Source: a virus
Direction: 5' to 3' (one strand)
Virus record (IMG/VR): IMGVR_UViG_3300033146_006257
Location: 1-22,336 of that record
DNA: 22,336 nt
Shown here: in pieces, positions 16,801 through 22,336 of the stretch
Layout of the letters: every line of letters begins with the position of its first letter
How positions within the stretch are numbered: position 1 is the first letter of the stretch
Position numbers and translations under genes: made by a program
The notes under the pieces: generated by a model
What the model saw: only the letters and a program-made list of their open reading frames with translations
The model's database searches: none
What the model was told of the DNA's origin: nothing

Positions 16801-19052
16801 ACTGGAATGGCATCCTTAAGTTTTTTATCTGATGGTTTTCTAAGCTCCTCTAAAATTTGCATCCTTAGAGCTTCTTGCTCTTTAAGTAATATTTTGAATT
16901 TTTCATCATCATTAAAAGCAGAAATTAATTTAGATTGAACCTTGCTCATTTTAGCATTCTGCTCAGATGTAATTTGGACTTTTCCTCCTTTGCCATCATC
17001 CATATAAAATTCTTTCATTCTTACAGGAGGTTTAATGCCTTGAGTCTCCGTACTATTTGCAGGAACACCGTAATCCTTTTTCATTCCTGTTACTGTCCCT
17101 AAAGTTTCTTTTTTAGTTTTTTTGGCTTTTTCCCTTGCAGTCTCAGCATCAGAGTCTTCTTTCATTTTTCTATCAATAATTGCCTGAAGTTTTTTGTTAT
17201 CTTTATCACTAAAATTATCAGAATCTATAAATTGTTGCAGAACCTCAGGTCTATATTTTTGTACAGCTGACCAATCCTTAATTTCATCTTTACTCCAACT
17301 CCATGTGTTTTGTTCAATGGCTCCAGACTCACCTAATTCTTCTTGTGCTGTTTCAGCATCTGCCTTAGCCTTTTTTAATTTTTCGTACTCAGGATCTTTT
17401 CCAAAGATACTATCCACAATGGCATCAGGTATTAAATCATTATTTCTTAAAATATCTGCATACCCTTGTATAAGTTTTCCTATTTTTTCGCTTATCCACT
17501 CACCTATACCTGATACTGCTCCTTTTATAGTCGCCCAAATATCACCAGCTATTTCCTCTATTTTCTTAAGACTGAACATTGATTTTACTTCTGTCATAAA
17601 ATCAGGGAAAAATGTTTCTAATAAGTCCCAAACAGTCACAATAATGCCAAGGAATGGTATAATTTTTGCCAGTGGCTTTAAAACTTTTAAGACTCCTCCT
17701 ATTCCTTTTCCTATTTTCATACTGACACCAATTCCTTTTTCAACAAGTTTCGAGCCTATGTCTTTAACTTTTCCTGATACTTCTCCTATTTTTTCTCCCA
17801 TTCCTGAGAGTTTTTTACCAATTGTGGCTTTGAATGCCCCAAATTTCTCTGAAACAGTACTTGTTATGCCCTGCACTTTTTCTGACACTGTACCATTTAT
17901 CGCTTCAAATTTTTCACCTATTGTAGAGGTTATTCCTTTAATTTTTGAGGCTGCAGTAGTTAAACCATTCATTGCAAGGTCCTTGACTTTTCCTATTCCT
18001 GAAACAGCAAGGTCCTTAGCTTTTGACATTCCTTGTTTAGCTAAATCTGTAGCTTTGGCTAATCCTGTTTTTGCCATCGATGCTAATTCTGTTGCGCCAT
18101 CCAATGCAAGTTTTGTTGTTCCTTTAATAAGACTATATAGACCCTTTGCTGTAAATTTTCCTAATTTTAATGCTATATTGCTTAATGTCCCAAATGTTTT
18201 GGATAATCCTTTTACTAATAATTTTAGAGTGCCTATAGGATCCATTATCATTTTAGCTATACCTAGTCCAGTAATAATTTCTTTTAGATGTTCTTTAATA
18301 AACGGAAACACCTTTTCACCGATAAAAGGCCATAACCTTTTCTCAATTAGAGGCCAGAATGTTTTTAATAAATATGCCCCACCTAAAACTTTAGCAACCA
18401 TACCGAGAATGCCTGAGTCTCCTTTTACTTTTTGAGATATATTTTGTACTCCAGTTTTAATTATAGATGAGCCTTTTGATGCAGTTTTTTTGACTACATT
18501 TTTCAGTGTGTCTTTATATCTATGCTCTGCCCTATATTCTGCTTCTTTTTGCTCTTCCAAAGATTCTTTTTGAACTCTCAAAGCATCTTTATTAACATCA
18601 AGAATACCTTTATTTACCTGAACATTTCTGTCCATTATTTTTTTATTTGTATCATTTATGGTATCTATCTTTTTATTAATGGTATCTGAGAATCTTTGAA
18701 GTTCTTTGCCCAAAAAAGTTTTTAATGTATTTATTGTCTTAGGGAGGTTTTCATTATTTTTTTCTTTTTTAGGCTCTATAATAGAATTTTTAATACCCTT
18801 TTTTGTTTTTTCTATTTCTTCTAAGGCAGGAGTTTTGTCTGGTACTACTATAGCATTTTTGGCATTATTAGAAGCCATTACTCTGACTGTAGCAGTTAAA
18901 TCTGGTCCATTGTCTTGAACATCATTGTCTTGAACAGGGATTGCTTTTTTCTTTTCTTCGATATGAGTTCTAATATCTTCTGCTGTAATGTCTTTAGGTT
19001 TTTTTGCTTTATGTGTTTTTTTGAGAGCATTTTTAAGTAGTTTTCCTAACAT
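13890..19052 (-). CDS. Tape measure protein with internal M15 (VanY-like) peptidase domain
   Basis: A 1720-residue protein. In order: a charged N-terminus and helical coiled-coil region (about 110-200); hydrophobic segments at about 215-300; an 11-residue repeat region (313-433); a strong hydrophobic helix around 458-482 (IIPFLGIIVTVWDLLETFF); charged helices; the tape-measure motif FANGGWTGTGKEDDIAGIVHRNEYV (763-787); helical linkers; an M15 peptidase domain (about 1102-1260) with SAYRS, SAHNTGLAVDIE (zinc ligands H1189, D1196) and ESWH (E1230, H1233); then a long C-terminal part with Gly/Ala helices. The helical parts would set tube length. The peptidase would cut peptidoglycan peptides when the tape is ejected. 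It is far longer than T4 gp29 (590 residues), implying a long tail even after subtracting globular domains. The ATG follows GAGGAG by five bases. Confidence 0.88.
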   Translation of the reverse strand: MLGKLLKNALKKTHKAKKPKDITAEDIRTHIEEKKKAIPVQDNDVQDNGPDLTATVRVMASNNAKNAIVVPDKTPALEEIEKTKKGIKNSIIEPKKEKNNENLPKTINTLKTFLGKELQRFSDTINKKIDTINDTNKKIMDRNVQVNKGILDVNKDALRVQKESLEEQKEAEYRAEHRYKDTLKNVVKKTASKGSSIIKTGVQNISQKVKGDSGILGMVAKVLGGAYLLKTFWPLIEKRLWPFIGEKVFPFIKEHLKEIITGLGIAKMIMDPIGTLKLLVKGLSKTFGTLSNIALKLGKFTAKGLYSLIKGTTKLALDGATELASMAKTGLAKATDLAKQGMSKAKDLAVSGIGKVKDLAMNGLTTAASKIKGITSTIGEKFEAINGTVSEKVQGITSTVSEKFGAFKATIGKKLSGMGEKIGEVSGKVKDIGSKLVEKGIGVSMKIGKGIGGVLKVLKPLAKIIPFLGIIVTVWDLLETFFPDFMTEVKSMFSLKKIEEIAGDIWATIKGAVSGIGEWISEKIGKLIQGYADILRNNDLIPDAIVDSIFGKDPEYEKLKKAKADAETAQEELGESGAIEQNTWSWSKDEIKDWSAVQKYRPEVLQQFIDSDNFSDKDNKKLQAIIDRKMKEDSDAETAREKAKKTKKETLGTVTGMKKDYGVPANSTETQGIKPPVRMKEFYMDDGKGGKVQITSEQNAKMSKVQSKLISAFNDDEKFKILLKEQEALRMQILEELRKPSDKKLKDAIPVKSAAADLGLTQFANGGWTGTGKEDDIAGIVHRNEYVLNQEMLQELDAVTKKGEKDNAIQRLSGGKGEVYKKALEDLMKQREEDAQETSDEYTINGKKYSHLTKAQSRDIRVLYKEQQRIDPFDFDRAEELDKKMQALLDSIENNTYFNGKHNKIVLPEIQGDTRRTSTLSKANKKEGSIVSPKIIKHKSRTELTGNSIDVSLEGDRVQIQNLTKEQDAYLKAIKLKQKELIKAKQALLKMKADPSEIFKKEQEITEAQQAYFKAAKDIKIGKWKEGKKAPVGVQEGEISYKKSYDVSSMVTSSVTKQEAPIYDNPSEPEIKPAKVSLPAGAPDKKPKALDIDKIKDSDVFTLSGSAAHGGFAKMNKAQKHNVKAMGYEYAKATGEKLSLSSAYRSVPHQAKLFNNKMKTLKKQHPDWSYARVYKEARHWVAPPGRSAHNTGLAVDIEYHGRGKKSPKIDKAISMGLFKKYGLKRPLAHESWHIVPENLSFEEQRRMANRLAKANANGTFNEEDIQLGKFRDSGKSVEPVNEGEISYSQSKTRDSGDTQNKNVTTAIEQSLDNDDIANPVAQQVSLNDFPKFDTSTEVGLKRKERYDNRFKIVPEKLKEYKEAYEKIEIDNASQEDINRKEILEQKIKYFPGLMERIENGTTTEEDDEFARDLATDKNSDGNISAAEETYITSRKVGEDAALMLQKTFNMLTGEGSVAEIGNSALTGLIDGTGFGNDLKGESEIQTRKSWDDRISNMGGVLGSSAMGLVGSLGGGLTNSLGLTFLTTPDTGKAVKNAIANTGSAIKGKMDKYGITDKAKEIAGSDTVQKAMSIGLEGLGKAKSFGNSILQKTKGFGANLFASKEDKKTEIEPGIAVEIPKAANETGLPQIRKTDKTGNQIKDSLSKDEIEIKPIRESNPDVGQATRKLAAKTSSRHQASQQQPATVINNITQATPSDDPVLSLGNTNVKNQDAAMIGTLF

Positions 19053-19081
19053 TTATTCTCCTCATAGTTCTTATTTATGAA

Positions 19082-19089
19082 TATTTATA
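19082..19089 (-). promoter_or_regulatory. Late promoter TATAAATA before the tape measure gene
   Basis: Exact TATAAATA on the - strand in the 64-base gap after the second gp26-like gene, 29 bases before the tape measure ATG. A near-copy (CATAAATA) lies 11 bases closer to the gene. Confidence 0.65.
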
Positions 19090-19116
19090 AATGTAGGCTA
19101 TGAAATATAATATTGT

Positions 19117-19809
19117 CTAAGCCCAAAGGAGATTTGGTATATATGTATAATCTATTGTTTCCTCTTCACCACAACTAGGACAAATCCATTTATATTCAAT
19201 GTCTAACTCATCAACCATTTTTTGATAAGCATCAAAAATATCATCAAAAACCTTTGTGGGTAATGAATCTATAAAATCTTGAATTTCTCTCTTTGTTAAT
19301 TTATCATATACTTCACCGTCTTTTTCAATTGAATGAATGTGTAATAGAAAATCTTGGTAAATATATTCTACTAAACCATTTTTTAAAGATAGTTTTTCTT
19401 TATCTTTGTTCGATTTTAATTCACCAAAAGTTACCTTAATATTATGAGAATCAATGCTACCATAATTTGAAGGCTTGTAATTCATAATGTCTTTTAATTT
19501 TACTTTTATTTCATCCTCGGTATTACATTTTTTGCATGTATGTGTATCCTCAAGGAATTCAGAGATTGATTCTATTCTAATATCAATTAGCAACTTTTTT
19601 TGTTCAACACCAGACAATACAGTATTTTTATCTTCAATACAAGGTTTAATCAAAATATCATATAACATTTTGTCTGTTATATTATCTTCTTGTTTTTCAA
19701 GAAGTTTTAAGTATTGTCTCTCCTCTTTTGCTGTCCATTGTCTAAACTTAATTTCTTTTTCGCCTATTTTTGATACATATTCGTATCCACTCTCATATAT
19801 TAATGCCAT
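19117..19809 (-). CDS. gp26-like zinc-finger protein, second copy (baseplate hub or tail chaperone)
   Basis: A 230-residue protein, clearly paralogous to the gene just upstream: both begin MAL.Y...Y, contain KFR.WT.KE..YL, a CKKC pair, a long helical middle (LLHIHS) and end with a second C-x2-C pair and IPN.LW. Here the Cys pairs are CKKC (about 98-101) and CPSC, likely one zinc site. By motif it resembles the T4 gp26/'T4 baseplate' family. Its place directly before the tape measure is that of tail-assembly chaperones in many phages. Unlike its paralogue it has no slippery heptamer at the 3' end (AAT CTC CTT), and the -1 frame closes after about eight codons. The ATG follows AAAGGAT. Confidence 0.7.
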   Translation of the reverse strand: MALIYESGYEYVSKIGEKEIKFRQWTAKEERQYLKLLEKQEDNITDKMLYDILIKPCIEDKNTVLSGVEQKKLLIDIRIESISEFLEDTHTCKKCNTEDEIKVKLKDIMNYKPSNYGSIDSHNIKVTFGELKSNKDKEKLSLKNGLVEYIYQDFLLHIHSIEKDGEVYDKLTKREIQDFIDSLPTKVFDDIFDAYQKMVDELDIEYKWICPSCGEEETIDYTYIPNLLWA

Positions 19810-19823
19810 ATTTTTATCCTTTT

Positions 19824-19831
19824 TATTTATT
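19824..19831 (-). promoter_or_regulatory. Possible variant late promoter AATAAATA before the second gp26-like gene
   Basis: AATAAATA on the - strand differs from the TATAAATA core at the first base. It lies 14 bases before the ATG at 19809, closer than at the other genes, so it may be weak or not used; the gene could be read from the promoter at 20769-20762. Confidence 0.3.
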
Positions 19832-19887
19832 AAATATTAATTTTGTTTAATTTTAGTCATTATTGACTTGATTATAACCCACTAAGT

Positions 19888-20052
19888 CTATTTATTTTGT
19901 TCATCAAGAGTTTTGCTTAATAACCCAAAAAATATGTCCCTCTCAAAAGGCAACATATTATCAAGGTCTGTCATACTATAATGACCATAAAAATGCATAT
20001 TGTTATACCATTGATATAAACTCAGTAGGTCTGACTCACAAATCAAGTCCAC
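19888..20052 (-). CDS. -1 frame extension of the first gp26-like gene (54 codons)
   Basis: An open frame in the -1 register of the upstream gene, reading on from codon GTG at 20052 to TAG at 19890-19888. It encodes 54 residues, including NNMHFYGHYSMTDLDNMLPF and ERDIFFGLLSKTLDEQNK. The amino-acid content is balanced and protein-like, ending in an amphipathic helix. There is no ribosome-binding site before any possible start (TTG 20046, ATG 19998), so I infer it is made as a frameshift fusion of 281 residues. Chaperone extensions of this size are typical of the second domain in lambda G-T or P2 E-E' systems. Confidence 0.6.
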   Translation of the reverse strand: MDLICESDLLSLYQWYNNMHFYGHYSMTDLDNMLPFERDIFFGLLSKTLDEQNK

Positions 20053-20732
20053 AAAAAATTTGGTATATGGTCAAATTCTACATTATTTTCTTCATTACAT
20101 ATCATACAGTGTGTTGTTAATCCGAACTCAAGAGAACTTTTCATTGATTGGAACTCTTTATATACTTCATCAAAAATATATGTAGGCAAATCTTCTATAA
20201 ATTCTTTAAGCTCATCAAATGTGAATGTATCTTCAATACCTCCATTTATTTCAACCGAATGAATATGCAATAAAAAATTAATAAAAGCGTGTTCAACACT
20301 TGAATTAGTGGTGTTCAATCTTTCTTTAACTTTTTTTGATACTATAGGACCAAAGTTAAATGTAATATTATCAACCGTTACAGGTTTGAACTCATCAGGT
20401 TTGAATTTTATTATTTTATCAAACTCTACATCTAAATCGTTGACCTGTTTACACTTTTTGCATATGTACCTCATAGGGAATGTATCTCCGAGAGATTTCT
20501 TTCTTATCTCAATCATAAGCATTTTCTGTTCATTAACAGAAAATGCTACATCAGGGTCCTCAAGACAAGGTCTAATAAGAATATCAAATAATTTATCATC
20601 AGTGATTTCTTCCTCAGACTCTACCACTATCAGATAATCTTTTTCGTTTTTTGTGGTCCAGGGTCTAAATTTAAAAATCCTATCACCTATTTTTACTGTA
20701 TTGTTATACTCAACATTATACTTTAATGCCAT
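20043..20732 (-). CDS. gp26-like zinc-finger protein, first copy; likely frameshifted tail-assembly chaperone
   Basis: A 229-residue protein with KFRPWTTKNEKDYL near the start, a CKKC pair (about 99-102), a helical middle (INFLLHIHSVE) and a second pair CMIC, followed by FDHIPNFLWT and a TGA stop. The four cysteines probably bind zinc. Motifs and size suggest the T4 gp26/'T4 baseplate' family (T4 gp26 is 208 residues), an assignment from memory. Just before the stop the codons AAT TTT TTG contain the heptamer T TTT TTG in the correct phase for -1 slippage, and the -1 frame is open for 54 more codons. It is the first leftward gene, next to the tube genes. The ATG follows AAAGGAT, and a late promoter lies 29 bases upstream. 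Confidence 0.75.
   Translation of the reverse strand: MALKYNVEYNNTVKIGDRIFKFRPWTTKNEKDYLIVVESEEEITDDKLFDILIRPCLEDPDVAFSVNEQKMLMIEIRKKSLGDTFPMRYICKKCKQVNDLDVEFDKIIKFKPDEFKPVTVDNITFNFGPIVSKKVKERLNTTNSSVEHAFINFLLHIHSVEINGGIEDTFTFDELKEFIEDLPTYIFDEVYKEFQSMKSSLEFGLTTHCMICNEENNVEFDHIPNFLWT
20052..20058 (-). promoter_or_regulatory. Slippery heptamer T TTT TTG for -1 ribosomal frameshifting
   Basis: On the - strand the zero-frame codons AAT TTT TTG TGG ACT TGA place T TTT TTG exactly in the X XXY YYZ phase, two sense codons before the stop. After a one-base backward slip, reading continues GTG GAC TTG ATT into the 54-codon extension. As I recall, P2 uses the same heptamer in its E/E' tail genes. I see only weak potential stems downstream (4 bp), so any stimulator is not obvious. 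Confidence 0.6.
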
Positions 20733-20755
20733 CGTTTATCCTTTATATGTTTTTA

Positions 20756-20769
20756 TATAAATATTTATA
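20756..20769. promoter_or_regulatory. Divergent overlapping late promoters in a 14-bp palindrome
   Basis: TATAAATATTTATA is a perfect palindrome. The + strand copy (20756-20763) is 23 bases before the first tube gene; the - strand copy (20769-20762) is 29 bases before the first gp26-like gene. The two cores share the central TA, so two initiation complexes could not occupy the site together. It is the only divergent intergenic region in the window, 54 bases long. Confidence 0.7.
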
Positions 20770-20786
20770 AAATAGGAGGACGTATA

Positions 20787-21290
20787 ATGTCAGGTCCAAT
20801 GAACATAGCCGCAAAGCAACCAAAATGGCAAGACCCTAGTAAATTTAGCATAAGTATAGTAGGAGCAGGCGCTGGTGTATTGAGATTGCCTGCTCCAGAT
20901 GTGTTAAGTATGGCTTGTCAAGGCATTAGTTTGGCCGAACTTAATGCCACCCCAATTGAGGATTGGGTAGGAGAAGAATGGAGATTTGCCACAGGTAGGC
21001 TAGAGAATTATCAAATAACAATAACATTTAAGGATTATGATAATTTTGAGTTATACAGAAAATTTGCTAATGCTTTTCAGAAATTCACCAGAATGTATCC
21101 AGATGACCAAAAAATTGACCTTTTAATTGATACATCTGATGATTTTGGCGTTAATGCTTTTAAAACCATAGTGGAATTCAAAGATTGTATGATTATTGCT
21201 GTATCAGGAGCAACCCTAGATAATAGCGCTGTTGCTTCTGTGGCTGAATTCACCGTAACTCTAAAATGTAGTTATGTCACTACACATTAA
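20787..21290 (+). CDS. Tail tube protein-like, gp19 family, first copy (divergent)
   Basis: A 167-residue protein of tube size (T4 gp19 is 163). It has the family's general design: an N-terminal beta region ending in a short SMACQGISLAEL segment, a WRFATGRLENYQITITFKD strand pair equivalent to the IWNQGRLTV/GTWTVTFMD region of the next gene, a helix (LYRKFANAFQKF) and a final strand block (ASVAEFTVTLKCSYV). It lacks the N-terminal KLxQLKNTL motif shared by the next two copies and is the most diverged of the three, so it could have a special role in the tube. The ATG follows AGGAGGA by six bases. The stop lies 16 bases before the next gene and just before its ribosome-binding site, so the two are coupled. 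Confidence 0.7.
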   Translation: MSGPMNIAAKQPKWQDPSKFSISIVGAGAGVLRLPAPDVLSMACQGISLAELNATPIEDWVGEEWRFATGRLENYQITITFKDYDNFELYRKFANAFQKFTRMYPDDQKIDLLIDTSDDFGVNAFKTIVEFKDCMIIAVSGATLDNSAVASVAEFTVTLKCSYVTTH

Positions 21291-21306
21291 CAAGGAGTAT
21301 ATATTT

Positions 21307-21825
21307 ATGGGAAATAGTAAAATAAGTCAGTTAAAAAATACACTTGGTATGGGAGCCAGGGCAAATAAGTATAGAGTTATTATTAATGGTGTAGGTGGGG
21401 GTCCTGGTGGCTCAATAGTAGATACATTAGCAAAATCAACAGCAATACCAGGCAGAAGTTTTCATGAGGTAGAGATATGGAACCAGGGAAGACTTACAGT
21501 GATAGCGGGTGATGCCGATTTTAGTGGAACTTGGACAGTAACTTTTATGGACACTGAAGATCATTCTTTAAGGGGACAATTTATTGATTGGATGGAATTT
21601 ATAGACTCAGTTGCTAATAACTCAAGAGGTGCTGGAGATCATAGCTCTTATATGACAACGGCGATGGTTCAGCAATTAAGTACGATTGACAATCATGTGA
21701 TGGCCATATATACTTTTGAAGATATATGGCCAAAAAGTATATCTGATAGTTCATTATCAGATGACGGGACAGATATGATAGAGTTTAGTGTTGAATTTAA
21801 TTTCACATCCTGGGCAAAATCATAG
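21307..21825 (+). CDS. Tail tube protein gp19-like, second copy
   Basis: A 172-residue protein. It begins GNSKISQLKNTLGMGARANKY and continues TAIPGRSFHEVEIWNQGRLT, GTWTVTFMDTEDHSLRGQF, a helix, and a C-terminal TFEDIWPKSI...IEFSVEFNFTSW, the typical gp19 tube pattern. The start at 21307 has AAGGAG (21292-21297) nine bases upstream. The earlier in-frame ATG at 21274 lies inside the preceding gene without a ribosome-binding site and is rejected. Tube monomers stack as hexamer rings around the tape measure. It should be read from the divergent promoter together with the first copy. Confidence 0.85.
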   Translation: MGNSKISQLKNTLGMGARANKYRVIINGVGGGPGGSIVDTLAKSTAIPGRSFHEVEIWNQGRLTVIAGDADFSGTWTVTFMDTEDHSLRGQFIDWMEFIDSVANNSRGAGDHSSYMTTAMVQQLSTIDNHVMAIYTFEDIWPKSISDSSLSDDGTDMIEFSVEFNFTSWAKS

Positions 21826-21827
21826 TA

Positions 21828-21835
21828 TATAAATA
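21828..21835 (+). promoter_or_regulatory. Late promoter TATAAATA before the third tube gene
   Basis: Exact TATAAATA on the + strand two bases after the stop of the second tube gene and 58 bases before the next ATG, a longer leader than elsewhere. It would let the third copy be expressed separately from the first two. Confidence 0.6.
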
Positions 21836-21893
21836 ATAATGAGTTAAGTGATACTTTAAAAAAATCATAATATTAAAAATGGAGGAAGATGAT

Positions 21894-22336
21894 ATGGCTT
21901 CAAGCAAATTACAACAACTAAAAAACACTCTATCGATGGGCGCAAGAGGAAATAAATATAGAATTATGCTAGCAGCACCAGTAGGACCAACAGATGATTT
22001 CTTAATTGATACGGTAGGTAAAGGTGGGGCAATTCCAGCTAAAACAATAGGACAAATAGAGATTTGGACTCAAGGTAGAAAGCTTGTTGTTGCGGGTGAT
22101 GCTACATATGAGAATGCATGGAATCTTACATTTTGGAATACACAAGATTTGGCACTCAGGAACGCGTTTGACCAATGGTTACTTTTTATTGATGATATGG
22201 AGGCTCACTCAAGAGCGGCTACTGACCACGTTTCCTATATGACTGAAACTGCTCAAATTCACCAACTAAATACATCAGACAATAGTATGATGGCTCAATA
22301 TGAGTTCAGAAACCTATGGCCTACAGGAATTTCTGC
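21894..22336 (+). CDS. Tail tube protein gp19-like, third copy (3' end outside window)
   Basis: At least 147 residues are present; the gene runs off the window. It begins ASSKLQQLKNTLSMGARGNKY, then AIPAKTIGQIEIWTQGRKLV, AWNLTFWNTQDLALRNAF, HVSYMTETAQIHQLNTSDNS and FRNLWPTGI, aligning along its whole length with the second copy, with similar spacing of landmarks. The ATG at 21894 follows GGAGGA by seven bases. The two are clear paralogues by tandem duplication but differ at most positions, so the duplication is old and both are under constraint. Its own late promoter and strong ribosome-binding site suggest this may be the major tube subunit, which is inference. Confidence 0.85.
   Translation, partial: MASSKLQQLKNTLSMGARGNKYRIMLAAPVGPTDDFLIDTVGKGGAIPAKTIGQIEIWTQGRKLVVAGDATYENAWNLTFWNTQDLALRNAFDQWLLFIDDMEAHSRAATDHVSYMTETAQIHQLNTSDNSMMAQYEFRNLWPTGIS

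Noticed and set aside
17194-18435. Long + strand open frame opposite the tape measure
   Set aside because: It is antisense to the repeat and hydrophobic region, is Ser/Pro/Phe-rich as expected from a complement of Lys/Gly/Glu codons, and has no ribosome-binding site or promoter.
19855-19868. AGTCA/TGACT hairpin after the frameshift extension as a terminator
   Set aside because: The stem is only 5 bp of mixed bases without a following T-run on the - strand.
19888-20046. The -1 frame extension as an independent small gene
   Set aside because: Neither the TTG at 20046 nor the ATG at 19998 has a ribosome-binding site, while the slippery heptamer is exactly placed. It cannot be wholly excluded.
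21274-21306. Upstream ATG for the second tube gene
   Set aside because: It lies within the first tube gene with no ribosome-binding site. AAGGAG at 21292-21297 serves the ATG at 21307, and the protein then begins like the third copy.
1-22336. tRNA genes, CRISPR arrays, insertion sequences, attachment sites
   Set aside because: Nothing by eye: gaps are all short, no regularly spaced direct repeats, no cloverleaf with CCA end, no transposase.

Overview
The window is an AT-rich (roughly two-thirds A+T by eye), gene-dense tail and baseplate module of a contractile-tailed (myovirus-type) bacteriophage of broadly T4-like organisation. Genes are packed with gaps of tens of bases. The standard code is in use (TAA, TAG and TGA all act as stops). 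There are no tRNAs, CRISPR arrays or IS elements. The host cannot be fixed from the sequence. An AT-rich T4-like phage with Hef/Vsr-like homing endonucleases recalls the Campylobacter phages, but that is only a resemblance. Layout: at about 20.75 kb the genome switches direction. To the right (+ strand) are three tandem tail-tube (T4 gp19-like) genes, the last cut by the window edge. To the left (- strand, read from 20.7 kb down to 1) come two paralogous zinc-finger proteins of the T4 gp26/'T4 baseplate' type, a 1720-residue tape measure with an internal M15 (VanY-like) peptidase domain, a tube-initiator-like protein (gp48/54 type), gp53-like, gp27-like hub, gp5-like spike without a lysozyme domain, a 328-residue unknown, gp25-like, a double-sized gp6-like wedge protein, an 894-residue protein in the gp7 position, a 205-residue structural protein, a free-standing homing endonuclease, and the first ten codons of one more gene. 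How they work together: the gp19-like proteins build the tube. The tape measure sets tube length and is probably chaperoned by the gp26-like proteins beside it. The gp27/gp5 hub with gp53, gp25, gp6 and the gp7-position protein form the baseplate, and the gp54-like protein starts the tube on it. Cell-wall cutting during entry appears to have moved from the spike (no lysozyme) to the tape measure (M15 peptidase). Regulation: eleven exact copies of TATAAATA, the T4-type late promoter, lie in the short gaps in the sense direction, mostly 18-29 bases before a start codon. They divide the - strand into about ten transcription units. At the divergence point two opposed copies overlap in one 14-bp palindrome. 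The observation most worth following is at the 3' end of the first gp26-like gene. A slippery heptamer T TTT TTG lies just before its stop, and a 54-codon open frame follows in the -1 register. This is the arrangement of the frameshifted tail-assembly chaperones of phages such as lambda and P2, which I do not recall being described for this protein family. No stretch over 300 bases lacks a gene.
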